Source of the DNA: Flavobacteriaceae bacterium
GTDB lineage: Bacteria; Bacteroidota; Bacteroidia; Flavobacteriales; Flavobacteriaceae
Direction: 5' to 3'
DNA: 64,000 bases
Assembly (NCBI GenBank): GCA_018646605.1
Contig: JABGUL010000034.1
Location: 1 to 64,000 of the forward strand
The first letter of the stretch is position 1. Each line of letters begins with the position of its first letter. Both the position numbers and the translations under genes were made by a program. Positions 42,229 to 52,532 of this stretch are shown piece after piece. The notes below the pieces were generated by a model. The model did not search any database. It had not been told where the DNA came from and worked only from the letters and a program-made list of their open reading frames with translations.

Positions 42229-43299
42229 ATGAAAAAAGTTTATTACATCTTAATTGCTTTACTTCCCATACAATGGATAGCCATAGGAATGATTAAGAAA
42301 AATCCTGAATGGATTGAACTTTTTTTTAGTCAAAACCTATATCCTTTCATTTTCAAAATGCATCGCTTTTTCCTCGTGAATCTACCTTTTTCATTTGGAG
42401 ACTTGTTTTATGGAATTATAGTAATATTTATAATTAAGTCCATAATTCAATTGATCAAAAAGCCTAAACAACGTATAAAACTATTTTTGATTCAAAGCAT
42501 TGCCATACTCTCACTGATTCTTATCGTTTTTCAAATCACTTGGGGTTTAAATTATTATAGAATACCTCTGCACAAGTCTCTGAATTATAATTTGAAATAT
42601 AATGAAGCAGAATTAACAGAAACCCTTGAAAAACTAATTAAAACAACCAACATACTCCATCTAAGACTCTCTAACTCAGATAGCATATCAGTTCAGATAC
42701 CTTATTCAAAAGATGTTTTGATTAACATGATAGAAAAGAATTTTTCATTTGAGGAAGAATTATACCCAATAAAACCTTTTGTTAAAAACTCTCAGTGGAG
42801 TACCCTATTAAGCTACATGGGGTATGCAGGATATCTAAACCCCCTCACCCTGGAATCTCAGGTAAACAAACACATTCCAAAATTAAACTACATCACTACC
42901 GTTGCGCATGAAATGGCGCATCAACTAGGTGTTGCTCCTGAAAGTGAAGCTAATTACATTGCCTTTTACACCACTATAAATCACCCAAATCCTTTTATTC
43001 AATATTCAGGGTACAGTTTTGCTATTCGATATTGTTATTCAGAGTTGTATAAAGCAAATCCAGAAAAAGCTAAAGAATTGATTTCAGTTTTACACCCGGG
43101 AATTATTGAAAAATTCAAAGAACTTTCTGCCTTTTGGAGAGAGTATAAAAACCCCTTCGAACCATTTTTAAAAAAAGGATATGATTCTTATTTAAAGGCA
43201 AATGGACAGCGTTTGGGAATTAAAAGTTATGACGCAATGGTTGCATTGGTCATTGCGCACTCTCAAGTATCTACATACGATCTTGATAAATTCTATTAA
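42229..43299 (+). CDS. DUF3810 membrane protein with zinc-peptidase motif
   Basis: The 356-aa product starts at the ATG at 42229 (MKKVYYILIALLPIQW); the earlier in-frame start at 42208 is in the terminator. It has about three N-terminal membrane helices (to about 115), then a soluble region. VAHEMAHQLGVAPE contains HExxH and a distal glutamate in E-x-E, suggesting a metallopeptidase-like site. DUF3810 has no experimentally known role to my knowledge. Expressed alone between two terminator-bounded operons. Confidence 0.87.
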   Translation: MKKVYYILIALLPIQWIAIGMIKKNPEWIELFFSQNLYPFIFKMHRFFLVNLPFSFGDLFYGIIVIFIIKSIIQLIKKPKQRIKLFLIQSIAILSLILIVFQITWGLNYYRIPLHKSLNYNLKYNEAELTETLEKLIKTTNILHLRLSNSDSISVQIPYSKDVLINMIEKNFSFEEELYPIKPFVKNSQWSTLLSYMGYAGYLNPLTLESQVNKHIPKLNYITTVAHEMAHQLGVAPESEANYIAFYTTINHPNPFIQYSGYSFAIRYCYSELYKANPEKAKELISVLHPGIIEKFKELSAFWREYKNPFEPFLKKGYDSYLKANGQRLGIKSYDAMVALVIAHSQVSTYDLDKFY

Positions 43300-43338
43300 T
43301 TTTTTTTAATTGGTAGGATTTTAAAATACCTTGCATAG

Positions 43339-44133
43339 GTGAAAATACTATCATCCATCCAGAATCCAGAGCTTAAAAAGCTTCGCTTACTTTTTCAAAA
43401 AGCCCGCGAACGTAAAAAACTAGCACTTTTTGTTATTGAAGGAAAACGAGAAATTCAAAAAGCTATACGTGGAGGGTACTCTTTTGAGTCGGTTTTTATC
43501 CATGAAGAAGCCATAGGTGATTTTGAATCACTCCTTAATTCAGTGGATCATGTAACTAAATATAGCTTGGAAGCTAGTCTATTTGAAAAATTGAGTATCC
43601 GATCTGGGTCCGAAAAAATCATTGCAATTGCACAAAATAAACCACATGATTTATCTCAATTAAAACTTAATAAAAACTCTATTGTTTTAGTCATTGAGGC
43701 ACCTGAAAAACCAGGGAATATTGGTGCCTTATACCGAACTGCAGCAGCAGCAAAAATAGATGCTGTTATCATTGCGAATCCCAAAACGGATTTTTACAAC
43801 CCAAACAGTATCCGCTCTAGCCTGGGCGGTATATTTATTCTTCCCACAGCAATAGCTTCCTCTATCGAAGTAATCGCTTATTTAAAAGAAAACAAAATTA
43901 CAATCGCAACTGCTGCCATTAATAGCAAAGCAGTTCCTTACGATCAGTTTGAATACACACCTCCATGTGCACTTGTAATGGGAACTGAAAGTACAGGTCT
44001 GGATCAACTTTGGTTGAATGAAACAAATCAAAATTTGATGATACCAATGGCAGATGAAGTAGATTCTTTAAATTTATCTGTTTCGGCAGGGATTTTGATG
44101 TATGAATGTCAACGGAAAAACAAACGCTTTTGA
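43339..44133 (+). CDS. SpoU/TrmH-family RNA methyltransferase
   Basis: The 264-aa protein starts from GTG at 43339 (MKILSSIQNPELKKLRLL) and has an N-terminal RNA-binding domain (about 5-95). The SPOUT methyltransferase domain follows with VIEAPEKPGNIGALYRTAAA (motif 1), LVMGTESTGLDQLWL (motif 2) and IPMADEVDSLNLSVSAGILMYE (motif 3), forming the SAM-binding knot. The position of the ribose it methylates in rRNA or tRNA cannot be deduced. It precedes relA/spoT by 34 bases. Confidence 0.93.
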   Translation: MKILSSIQNPELKKLRLLFQKARERKKLALFVIEGKREIQKAIRGGYSFESVFIHEEAIGDFESLLNSVDHVTKYSLEASLFEKLSIRSGSEKIIAIAQNKPHDLSQLKLNKNSIVLVIEAPEKPGNIGALYRTAAAAKIDAVIIANPKTDFYNPNSIRSSLGGIFILPTAIASSIEVIAYLKENKITIATAAINSKAVPYDQFEYTPPCALVMGTESTGLDQLWLNETNQNLMIPMADEVDSLNLSVSAGILMYECQRKNKRF

Positions 44134-44167
44134 ATAAGCCTATTATCTTTAGTATATTGAAGCATCA

Positions 44168-46369
44168 ATGATTGTAGACCCAGAAATAGAAAATAAAGAA
44201 ATAGCTAAGCAGTATAAAGAATTGCTTCGGATCAGTTATCAGTCCTTGAGTGATTCAGATAAAAAAATGATTCGTTTAGCTTTTGACACCGCAGTCGAAG
44301 CGCATAGTAACCAACGAAGAAAATCTGGAGAAGCATACATTTTTCATCCCATTAGTGTCGCAAAAATTATTGCAAATCAAATTGGTCTTGATGCCACTTC
44401 TATATCAGCAGCCCTTCTTCATGATGTTGTTGAAGACACCCCAGTTACACTTCAAGACATTGAACGCTTATTGGGCAATGGAGTGGCCAAAATTGTTCAC
44501 GGGCTTACTAAAATATCGAGCCTAAAAAAAGATAAAGACATCTCGCTTCAAGCAGAGAATTTCAGGAAAATGCTGCTTACACTAAGTGATGATGTTAGGG
44601 TCATTATAATTAAAATTGCTGACCGGCTTCACAACATGCAAACCATGGACTCCATGCCGGAATATAAACAGGTTAAAATTGCATCAGAGACTCTCTACAT
44701 TTATGCTCCCCTAGCTCACAGAATTGGATTATACAACATCAAAACTGAACTTGAGGATTTAAGTTTAAAATATACCGAACCTCAACGCTACTCATCTATT
44801 AAAGAGAAAATTGATGAAAGTATTGAGGCCCAAGACAATTATATCACTTCTTTTTCAAAGTTTATTTCTCAAGAATTAAAAAAAGAACGACTCAAATACG
44901 AGATAAAAGGAAGAAGTAAATCGATCTATTCGATTCACAAGAAAATGTTAGCCCAAAATATTTCCATAGATCAGATTTATGACAAATTTGCAATCCGAAT
45001 TGTATATGATTGCCAAAGAGCTAAAGAGAAATTCATCGCATGGAAAATTTATTCCATCATTACAGACCATTTCACCCCCAACCCAACACGACTAAGAGAT
45101 TGGATTTCTGCTCCAAAGTCAAATGGATATGAAGCACTTCACATCACCGTGATGGGGCCAATGAATAAGTGGATAGAAGTTCAAATACGTTCCGGTAGAA
45201 TGCATGAAATTGCTGAAAAAGGATACGCAGCTCACTATAAATATAAACAAGGGGAACAAAAAGATATTGGAATTGAAAGTTGGCTGAATCGTCTCCAAGA
45301 GGTGCTAGAAAATAATACTGGAAACGCTGTTGACTTTGTTGAAGATTTTAAACTCAATCTTTATGCAGAGGAAATTTTTGTTTTTACTCCAAAAGGGGAT
45401 TTAAAATCTTTACCCCTGGGAGCTACTGCTTTAGACTTTGCATTTACAATCCATTCGGAAATTGGGCAAAAGACAAGAGGGGTAAGAGTTAATGATCGTT
45501 TAGTACCACTAAGTAAAATTCTCAAAAGTGGTGATCAAATTGAGGTTATTACCTCAGAATCGATAAAACCTTCCAAAAACTGGCTAGATTTTGTAATCAC
45601 CTCACGAGCGCGTTCGATTATTAAATCGTCTTTAAATGATGAGAAAAAAGAAAGAGCTGAAGAAGGAAAAGAAATTTTAAGAAGAAAATTAAAACAACTT
45701 AAAATTACCAGTAACGAAAAAACCATTCAAAGTCTGTTGCTGTTTTTTAAATTTAATTCCAGTCAAGATCTTTTTTACAGAGTAGGTATAGGTTCTATAG
45801 ACAACAAACAACTTAAAGATTTTGCAAGTGCATATAATAACTCCCTTTTAAACTTCTTCAAAAAACGCATACGCTCTAAAAAACCAGAGGATATAATTAC
45901 CAACAGTCAAATCACAGAAAAGTATGATAAACTTGTTTTTGGTAAAGAAAAAGAAGCCATGACCCATAGCTTTGCTAGTTGTTGCAGCCCTATCCCAGGA
46001 GATGCAGTATTTGGCTTTATAACGGTAAATGAAGGAATAAAAGTGCACAATAAAGAGTGTCCAAATGCACTCTCCCTGCAGTCCAATTATGCTTATCGAA
46101 TTATACCTGCAAAATGGATAGATTCTTCCTCTGAAGAATATTCTGCTGTCCTCAAATTATCAGGAATTGACACTAGAGGGCTAGTAAATGAAATTACACG
46201 AATGATTACCAACAATAGTAATGTGAATATTAATAAAATCAATTTTGACACTAATGATCAATTCTTCACGGGAGAAATTCATGTAAGTGTTCAAAACATT
46301 AATATTTTAAATAAATTGGTTCAGAATTTAGCTCGTGTAAACGGAATCGACAAAATTGTTAGGGAATAA
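44168..46369 (+). CDS. Bifunctional (p)ppGpp synthetase/hydrolase
   Basis: RelA/SpoT proteins make and break the alarmone (p)ppGpp in the stringent response. The 733-aa protein has the HD hydrolase domain with [26 protein letters not shown] and [10 protein letters not shown]. The synthetase domain has [15 protein letters not shown] and [19 protein letters not shown]. The TGS domain ([21 protein letters not shown]), a C-terminal zinc-finger-like region with [14 protein letters not shown], and an ACT domain follow. All catalytic motifs for both activities are present. Confidence 0.95.
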   Translation: MIVDPEIENKEIAKQYKELLRISYQSLSDSDKKMIRLAFDTAVEAHSNQRRKSGEAYIFHPISVAKIIANQIGLDATSISAALLHDVVEDTPVTLQDIERLLGNGVAKIVHGLTKISSLKKDKDISLQAENFRKMLLTLSDDVRVIIIKIADRLHNMQTMDSMPEYKQVKIASETLYIYAPLAHRIGLYNIKTELEDLSLKYTEPQRYSSIKEKIDESIEAQDNYITSFSKFISQELKKERLKYEIKGRSKSIYSIHKKMLAQNISIDQIYDKFAIRIVYDCQRAKEKFIAWKIYSIITDHFTPNPTRLRDWISAPKSNGYEALHITVMGPMNKWIEVQIRSGRMHEIAEKGYAAHYKYKQGEQKDIGIESWLNRLQEVLENNTGNAVDFVEDFKLNLYAEEIFVFTPKGDLKSLPLGATALDFAFTIHSEIGQKTRGVRVNDRLVPLSKILKSGDQIEVITSESIKPSKNWLDFVITSRARSIIKSSLNDEKKERAEEGKEILRRKLKQLKITSNEKTIQSLLLFFKFNSSQDLFYRVGIGSIDNKQLKDFASAYNNSLLNFFKKRIRSKKPEDIITNSQITEKYDKLVFGKEKEAMTHSFASCCSPIPGDAVFGFITVNEGIKVHNKECPNALSLQSNYAYRIIPAKWIDSSSEEYSAVLKLSGIDTRGLVNEITRMITNNSNVNINKINFDTNDQFFTGEIHVSVQNINILNKLVQNLARVNGIDKIVRE

Positions 46370-46380
46370 GCCTTTATAAC

Positions 46381-46388
46381 TATCTTTG
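46381..46388 (+). promoter_or_regulatory. -7 element of the Fur-family gene
   Basis: TATCTTTG matches TAnnTTTG; a TTG at 46356-46358 lies 22 bases upstream. The ATG is 5 bases after it at 46393, giving a very short leader. Confidence 0.5.
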
Positions 46389-46392
46389 TAAA

Positions 46393-46833
46393 ATGATTAT
46401 AGAAAAATCAAATCAAGATATTGTTAAAGAGGTGTTTATTAACTTCTTAGACCAGCATGGACACCGTAAAACACCAGAGCGTTTTGCCATTCTTTTTGAA
46501 ATCTATGACAATAAAGAACATTTTGATATAGAATCTTTATATATCAAAATGAAAAATAAAAACTACAGAGTGAGTAGAGCTACGCTCTACAATACAATTG
46601 AATTATTATTAGAATGTGGCTTGGTTCGAAAACATCAGTTTGGAAAAAATCAAGCACAATATGAAAAATCATATTTTGATCATCAGCACGATCATATTAT
46701 ACTAACTGACACAGGAGAAGTAAAAGAGTTTTGTGACCCTAGAATCCAACAAATTAAGAAAACAATTGAAGAAGTTTTTGATGTTGAAATTCACAAGCAT
46801 TCTTTATACTTTTACGGTACTAAAAAGAAATAA
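46393..46833 (+). CDS. Fur-family metal- or peroxide-responsive regulator
   Basis: The 146-aa repressor has the winged helix [20 protein letters not shown] and [21 protein letters not shown], then the metal-binding [16 protein letters not shown]-terminal CxxC pair is absent, so there is no structural zinc site of the usual kind. Whether it responds to iron, zinc or peroxide is not clear. The next gene purA follows after 17 bases. Confidence 0.92.
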   Translation: MIIEKSNQDIVKEVFINFLDQHGHRKTPERFAILFEIYDNKEHFDIESLYIKMKNKNYRVSRATLYNTIELLLECGLVRKHQFGKNQAQYEKSYFDHQHDHIILTDTGEVKEFCDPRIQQIKKTIEEVFDVEIHKHSLYFYGTKKK

Positions 46834-46850
46834 AAATAAATCCAAAAAAC

Positions 46851-48119
46851 ATGGCGGTAGATTTGCTACTCGGGCTTCAGTGGGGAGACGAAGGAAAAGG
46901 AAAAATAGTTGATGTATTAACCACTTCTTATGATATTATAGCTCGATTTCAGGGGGGACCTAATGCAGGTCACACCCTAGAATTTGAAGGTAATAAGCAT
47001 GTACTACATACAATTCCTTCAGGAATTTTTCACCCTAAGGCTATAAACTTAATTGGAAATGGTGTCGTTATAGACCCTGTGATTTTCAAAAAAGAAATTG
47101 ATAACTTATCTCCATACAACCTTGATTTTTCTGAGAAATTACTAATCTCTAAAAAAGCACATCTTATTTTACCTACTCACCGCCTGTTGGATGCAGCTTC
47201 AGAAGCTGCTAAGGGAAAAGCTAAAATTGGGTCTACCCTTAAAGGAATTGGACCCACTTATATGGACAAGACCGGAAGAAACGGGATTCGAGTAGGGGAT
47301 ATTCTAGCTCCCGACTGGGAAAAAAAATACAAACGTCTTACTCAAAAACATCTTGGAATGCTTAAAGGGTATGACGCATCTATTGAGTACGACCTTAAAA
47401 GTATGGAGATCGCTTTTTCAGAAAGTATTAATGCCCTTCGTAAGTTTAAATTAGTTGACAGTGAGCAATACCTCATCGAAGCCCAAAAGGCTGGCAAAAA
47501 GATTCTAGCGGAAGGTGCTCAAGGATCCCTGTTAGATGTAGATTTTGGAACCTATCCTTTTGTAACTTCTTCAACCACAACAGCTGCTGGTGCTTGTACT
47601 GGCCTGGGTGTAGCTCCTAATAAAATTAAAGAAGTTTATGGGATTTTTAAAGCCTACACTACGCGAGTGGGAAGTGGTCCCTTCCCTACTGAGTTATTTG
47701 ATGAAGATGGTGAAACTATGGGTCGTGTTGGAAATGAATTTGGTGCTACAACAGGTCGTTCAAGACGATGTGGCTGGATTGATTTAGTAGCGCTTAAATA
47801 TTCTATTCACATCAATGGAGTTACACAATTAATGATGATGAAAGGGGATGTTCTTTCAGGTTTTAAAACAATAAAAATCTGTACGGCTTACAAAACAGAA
47901 TCTGGAATCATGGATTATTTTCCATATGATATTACGTCTGGAATTGAACCTATATATGAAGAAATTTCTGGGTGGGAGGAAGATCTTACACAAATGACAG
48001 ACGCCTCTCAATTTCCAGTAAAATTCCAAGCGTATATTGATTACTTAGAAAAAGCATTAGAAACTCCAATCAAAATCGTTTCAGTAGGGCCTGATCGTAA
48101 GCAAACTATTTTTAGATAA
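46851..48119 (+). CDS. purA: Adenylosuccinate synthetase
   Basis: PurA makes adenylosuccinate from IMP and aspartate with GTP, the first step to AMP. The 422-aa protein has the signature GLQWGDEGKGKIVD near the start, NAGHTLEFEGNKHVLHTIP, GIGPTYMDKTGRNGIRVGD, EGAQGSLLDVDFGTYPFVTS and TTGRSRRCGWID. It is complete and slightly short for the family. It lies between a Fur-family gene and an OstA-like gene. Confidence 0.97.
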   Translation: MAVDLLLGLQWGDEGKGKIVDVLTTSYDIIARFQGGPNAGHTLEFEGNKHVLHTIPSGIFHPKAINLIGNGVVIDPVIFKKEIDNLSPYNLDFSEKLLISKKAHLILPTHRLLDAASEAAKGKAKIGSTLKGIGPTYMDKTGRNGIRVGDILAPDWEKKYKRLTQKHLGMLKGYDASIEYDLKSMEIAFSESINALRKFKLVDSEQYLIEAQKAGKKILAEGAQGSLLDVDFGTYPFVTSSTTTAAGACTGLGVAPNKIKEVYGIFKAYTTRVGSGPFPTELFDEDGETMGRVGNEFGATTGRSRRCGWIDLVALKYSIHINGVTQLMMMKGDVLSGFKTIKICTAYKTESGIMDYFPYDITSGIEPIYEEISGWEEDLTQMTDASQFPVKFQAYIDYLEKALETPIKIVSVGPDRKQTIFR

Positions 48120-48132
48120 AACATCAAAGAAT

Positions 48133-49803
48133 ATGGGGCTGCATTTACGTTCAATTTTGCTGGTTTATTGTAGCCTTTGCGTAAATGTATTAATCGCTCA
48201 AGAACCAAAAATCATTGAAATTAGACAAGCTGGGGGCTCAACGCAAGACCAAGAGCGTTTTCCAGGTGCTAATATTCTTTTTAAATCACCCGAAAAAAGA
48301 GTTCTACTTTTTCACGAAGGAGCACTGATTGAATCAGACCAAGCCTACTTTTATGCAAAAGATAACTATTTTAGAGCATTAGGGAGCGTTGTATTTACCC
48401 AGGGAGATAGCCTCAGGATGACCTGTAACACCATTGAATATGATGGTAAAACAAAAACTGCAATTGCTATTGGAAATGTAGATCTTCAGCGCCCCGACAT
48501 GAATTTAAAAACAGAACGTTTAGATCTGGACAGAATCAACAACAAAGCTTTTTACAATACCAAAGGGGTGATTGTAGACAGTGCAAGTACGCTCACAAGT
48601 AATCGTGGAACGTATTTTATGAATCAGAAGAAATACCGTTTTACTTCAGATGTAACCATTATAAATCCTGATTACATTGTTAATTCTGAACAATTGGATT
48701 ATTTTACTGAACTAAATCAAGCCTACCTCTACGGAAACTCAAAAATAAAAGGGGAAGCCTACACCATTTTATGTGAACGTGGTTTTTATGATTTAGATCG
48801 TGAAAAGGGAATTTTTAAAAAAAATGCTACACTTTACTATGATGATAAAATCATCAAAGGAGATAGCTTGTATTTTGAAAGTGAACGGAATTATGCCGCA
48901 GCAACAAAAAATGTGAGCATTTTTGACTCTTTGAATAATTCAATAATTACAGGGCATTATGGAGAAATTTTTAAAGCCAAAGACTCTGCAATTATTACAC
49001 GTAGAGCAATGGCAATCAATATTGTTGACAATGATTCCTTATTCATTCATGCAGACACCCTAGTGGCTACAGGACCTGAAGACAAGAGAATATTAAGAGG
49101 CTATTACGACGTTCGAATTCTCAAAAGTGATATTAGAGGAAGATCAGATTCAATTTATTTGGATGAATCCATTGGACTGACAAAACTATTAAACAAACCC
49201 CTGACTAAAAAACAAGAACAGGTTTTTACTGAGGCAGATAGAAATGCAAGCAATCCGGTTTTATGGTTTGGTGAAAGTCAAATGACAGGAAACAAAATAT
49301 TTTTACTCTCTGATTTAGAAACAAAAAAGTTAGATTCGATAAAAATCACAGGAAATGTATTTATAATTGAAAAAGACACCCTTAGTTCAGATGGATTTCA
49401 ACAAATAAAAGGGGGACTACTGGATGGTGCTTTTGAAAATGGAAAGCTAGACAATATAGTTATTACAAAAAATACAGAAATGGTATACTATCTTTATAAT
49501 GATGAAGATTTACAACTCATTGGTATAGATAAAACAACATGTAGTGCTCTTAAAATGAATTTCGTAGAGGGCCAAATTGATGACATCACTTTTCTGGTAA
49601 GTCCAATTGGAGATGTCTATCCAGAGGATGAAATTCCGCTAAACGATAGGACTTTGAAAGGCTTTATTTGGAGGATCAAAGAACGCCCAGAAACTGTGGA
49701 AGATCTTTTCGATAAAAATGATGAAGCAGATCAATTTCCTGAAATTTTAAAATTTCAATTTCCCGAAGAGTCAGAAAAAAAAGAAAGTGAAAAGAAATCC
49801 TAA
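48133..49803 (+). CDS. OstA/LptA-like outer-membrane biogenesis protein
   Basis: The 556-aa protein has a signal peptide (MGLHLRSILLVYCSLCVNVLIAQ) and repeated beta-strand units of the OstA/LptA type. Examples are AYFYAKDNYFRALGSVVFTQ, CNTIEYDGKTKTAIAIGNV and TLYYDDKIIKGDSLYFES. Relatives carry lipopolysaccharide across the periplasm, so a role in LPS transport is likely. The C-terminus is rich in charged residues (EESEKKESEKKS). Its stop overlaps the aminotransferase start by one base. Confidence 0.88.
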   Translation: MGLHLRSILLVYCSLCVNVLIAQEPKIIEIRQAGGSTQDQERFPGANILFKSPEKRVLLFHEGALIESDQAYFYAKDNYFRALGSVVFTQGDSLRMTCNTIEYDGKTKTAIAIGNVDLQRPDMNLKTERLDLDRINNKAFYNTKGVIVDSASTLTSNRGTYFMNQKKYRFTSDVTIINPDYIVNSEQLDYFTELNQAYLYGNSKIKGEAYTILCERGFYDLDREKGIFKKNATLYYDDKIIKGDSLYFESERNYAAATKNVSIFDSLNNSIITGHYGEIFKAKDSAIITRRAMAINIVDNDSLFIHADTLVATGPEDKRILRGYYDVRILKSDIRGRSDSIYLDESIGLTKLLNKPLTKKQEQVFTEADRNASNPVLWFGESQMTGNKIFLLSDLETKKLDSIKITGNVFIIEKDTLSSDGFQQIKGGLLDGAFENGKLDNIVITKNTEMVYYLYNDEDLQLIGIDKTTCSALKMNFVEGQIDDITFLVSPIGDVYPEDEIPLNDRTLKGFIWRIKERPETVEDLFDKNDEADQFPEILKFQFPEESEKKESEKKS

Positions 49804-50987
49804 TGAGATCACTTCAAGATGATTTTTTAAAGTATCAAGCTAAAACAACTCCACATCCTCTTGGTATTGTTGTGAAAAAGGCAAAGGGTTCATACATAAC
49901 CGATACTGTAGGAAAAAAATATTTAGACTTTATTGCAGGAGTGTCCGCGTGTAGCTTAGGGCATTGCCATCCAAAAGTAGTTTCAGCTATTCGCAAGCAA
50001 ACTAAGAAATACATGCATGTTATGGTTTATGGTGAATTTGCTCAAGAACCAGCTGTAGATTTATCTAAAGAATTGATAGAATTACTACCTGAAAATCATG
50101 AATCTATATATTTAACCAATTCTGGAACCGAAGCAATAGAAGGAGCTTTAAAACTAGCAAAGCGCTCTACCGGTAGAAGTGAACTTATCGGAGCATATAA
50201 TAGCTATCATGGAAGTACCCATGGTGCTTTGAGCTTACTAGGTTCTGAACATCAAAAAATAGGATATCGCCCCTTACTTCCAAACACACGGTTTATTCGC
50301 TTTAATGATGAAGAAGATTTGGAACTGATAAGTACAAAAACTGCTGCGGTAATTATAGAAACAATTCAAGGAGGAGCAGGATTTATACTTCCCGAAAACG
50401 ATTATTTATTAAAAGTAAAAAAACGCTGTGAAGCAGTTGGTGCTTTGTTGATATTAGACGAAATACAGCCTGGCTTTGGTAGAACTGGACGCTTTTTTGG
50501 TTTTGAAAACTTTAATGTCATACCCGACATCATCGTTATGGGAAAAGGAATGGGAGGTGGATTACCCGTTGGTGCGTTTAGTGCATCACATGAACTCATG
50601 CGTAATTTTGAAGAAAAACCTAAACTTGGACACATTACAACTTTTGGGGGCAATCCAGTTATTGCAGCCGCTAGTCTTGCAACCTTGAGGGTAATAAGGG
50701 ATTCAAAATTAATGCGAGATATTCCAGAAAAAGAAGCCCTTTTTAGAGCCGAATTAAATCATTCCAAAATAAAATCCATTAATGGAATGGGACTAATGCT
50801 TGCTCCTATTTTAGAAAATTCTGACCTTGCGAACCAGGCTGTCTTAAAATGCATTGACCGGGGACTCCTACTTTTTTGGCTTCTCTGGGAGAAAAAAGCA
50901 CTCCGTATCTCACCCCCGCTGAGCATTTCAAAAAAAGAAATTAAAAAAGGGTGTGCCATAATTCGATCTGTTTTAGATGAAATTTGA
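49803..50987 (+). CDS. Class III aminotransferase
   Basis: The 394-aa PLP-dependent enzyme is related to acetylornithine and 4-aminobutyrate aminotransferases. It has FIAGVSACSLGHCHPKVV, LTNSGTEAIEGALKLAKR, IIETIQGGAGFILPE, LLILDEIQPGFGRTGRFFGF and VMGKGMGGGLPVGAFSA, where the lysine of GKGMGGG binds PLP. The gene context is not arginine biosynthesis, so the substrate is open. It is translationally coupled to the OstA-like gene. Confidence 0.9.
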   Translation: MRSLQDDFLKYQAKTTPHPLGIVVKKAKGSYITDTVGKKYLDFIAGVSACSLGHCHPKVVSAIRKQTKKYMHVMVYGEFAQEPAVDLSKELIELLPENHESIYLTNSGTEAIEGALKLAKRSTGRSELIGAYNSYHGSTHGALSLLGSEHQKIGYRPLLPNTRFIRFNDEEDLELISTKTAAVIIETIQGGAGFILPENDYLLKVKKRCEAVGALLILDEIQPGFGRTGRFFGFENFNVIPDIIVMGKGMGGGLPVGAFSASHELMRNFEEKPKLGHITTFGGNPVIAAASLATLRVIRDSKLMRDIPEKEALFRAELNHSKIKSINGMGLMLAPILENSDLANQAVLKCIDRGLLLFWLLWEKKALRISPPLSISKKEIKKGCAIIRSVLDEI

Positions 50988-51089
50988 CCCCTTTAGTGTT
51001 AATTAATTTGTTAAAAACAATACCCCAATGAAACAAAATGATCCACAAGTAGTCCTTAATTTTAAGTACTAGTCTAGAGAATCTAATTT

Positions 51090-52466
51090 ATGCTGAATTA
51101 TAATTCGGAAAATGCCCAATCTTCGATAACCAAATTTGAGCATATGCTCAAAACAAATCATGTTTACTTTTTTGATGCACAGGAATTTGAAAATATAATT
51201 GTGCATTATTTAGGCTTTGGTGATAACCAATTAGCAAAAAAAGCTCTGAAAATGGGGCTAGCCCAGCACCCATCAAACATTGAACTGATGATGCTTCAAA
51301 GTGAAATTTTCATTTTGGATGAAAAATTCGAAAATGCAATTGAGCTATTAAATTATATTCAAAAATTAGCGCCACTAGAAGAAGAAATAGCATTACAAAA
51401 AGCTACTATCGCATCCAAAACCGGCAATCATAAAGCTTCAATAGAGTTTCTTCATGTTGCCTTAGAGTTCTCTGAAGATCCTGTAGAAATCTGGAATCTA
51501 TTGGGGATGGAGCATTTACTCGCTGAGGAATATGAAGATGCAGAATATTTTTTCAAAAACTGTCTTTCCGATAATCCAGAAGATTATCCAGCACTATACA
51601 ATCTTTTGTATTGTTATGAACAACTCAAAAAAGATGATGAAGCTATAGCCTCCCTAAATGAAGTTTTAGAAGTGGACCCTTATTGTGAAGTAGCATGGCT
51701 CCAACTTGGTAAACTTTTTAACAAACTTGGAAGGACAAAAGAAGCACTTTCAGCGTTTGAATTTGCAATCATTAGCGATGACACCTTCACTGGAGCCTAT
51801 ATCGAAAAAGGTAAGATGCTAGAGCGTATTGGACGTACAAATGAGGCCATAGAAAATTATGAAGTTGCACTAAACACAACAGAACCAAGTGCTTTTGTGT
51901 TTCAAAGTATTGGCCGCTGCCATGAAAAATTAGGGAATGATCGATTAGCGCAAAAATTTTATTTAAAATCTGTTCAGACAGAACCTACAAATGAAAAGGG
52001 TTGGGAATCTTTGATTAATTTCCATGTCCAATTAGAAAATTTTAAAAAAGCAAAGCATTATTTAAAAAGTGCATTAGAAGTTAATAGTGATTCTTTTCTA
52101 CTTTGGATTCAAAGTGCTAAAATTTATAAAGCCCTAAACCAAAATAAGAAAGCCCTTGCTTCCTATGAAAAAACATTAGATTTAGGATATTTTGATCATT
52201 CTTTTTTATTAGACTATATTGATGTCTATCTCGAAATGAAACTATGGTATGATGCCTATCAAGTAGCTCAAACAGCCTTCAAAGGCTATCCAGAAAGTAA
52301 AGAAGTAAAATTGAGATTAGGAGGATGTAGTTTGATTTTGGGAAAATTTGAAGAAGCCAATTATCATTTGATTCCAACTGAAATTCAAAATCAAGATCTT
52401 GACTTAATCAATCAACTTTTTCACAAAGCGGATTTAGCTTTATTTAATCAGTTCTTTTCCAAATAA
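51090..52466 (+). CDS. Tetratricopeptide-repeat protein (458 aa)
   Basis: The product consists of about eleven TPR units, for example EDAEYFFKNCLSDNPEDYPA, EAIASLNEVLEVDPYCEVAW, GRTKEALSAFEFAIISDDTF and NKKALASYEKTLDLGYFDH. It has no signal peptide or membrane helix, so it is a cytoplasmic scaffold. Partner proteins cannot be named. It lies in a 100-base gap after the aminotransferase and before the DUF368 pair. A 14-codon frame upstream (51028-51072) may be a leader or chance. Confidence 0.9.
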   Translation: MLNYNSENAQSSITKFEHMLKTNHVYFFDAQEFENIIVHYLGFGDNQLAKKALKMGLAQHPSNIELMMLQSEIFILDEKFENAIELLNYIQKLAPLEEEIALQKATIASKTGNHKASIEFLHVALEFSEDPVEIWNLLGMEHLLAEEYEDAEYFFKNCLSDNPEDYPALYNLLYCYEQLKKDDEAIASLNEVLEVDPYCEVAWLQLGKLFNKLGRTKEALSAFEFAIISDDTFTGAYIEKGKMLERIGRTNEAIENYEVALNTTEPSAFVFQSIGRCHEKLGNDRLAQKFYLKSVQTEPTNEKGWESLINFHVQLENFKKAKHYLKSALEVNSDSFLLWIQSAKIYKALNQNKKALASYEKTLDLGYFDHSFLLDYIDVYLEMKLWYDAYQVAQTAFKGYPESKEVKLRLGGCSLILGKFEEANYHLIPTEIQNQDLDLINQLFHKADLALFNQFFSK

Positions 52467-52499
52467 TTGTTGGAAACAAGTCTAATAAAAAGGGTTTTC

Positions 52500-52507
52500 T
52501 ACCTTTG
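52500..52507 (+). promoter_or_regulatory. -7 element of the DUF368 operon
   Basis: TACCTTTG matches TAnnTTTG and lies 25 bases before the ATG at 52533. The -33 part is not clear. Confidence 0.5.
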
Positions 52508-52532
52508 CAATAATTAACAAAGTGAATACATT

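Noticed and set aside
51028-51072. A 14-codon frame upstream of the TPR gene as a regulatory leader peptide
   Set aside because: It lacks runs of a single amino acid and no attenuator hairpin follows; chance is the simplest explanation.
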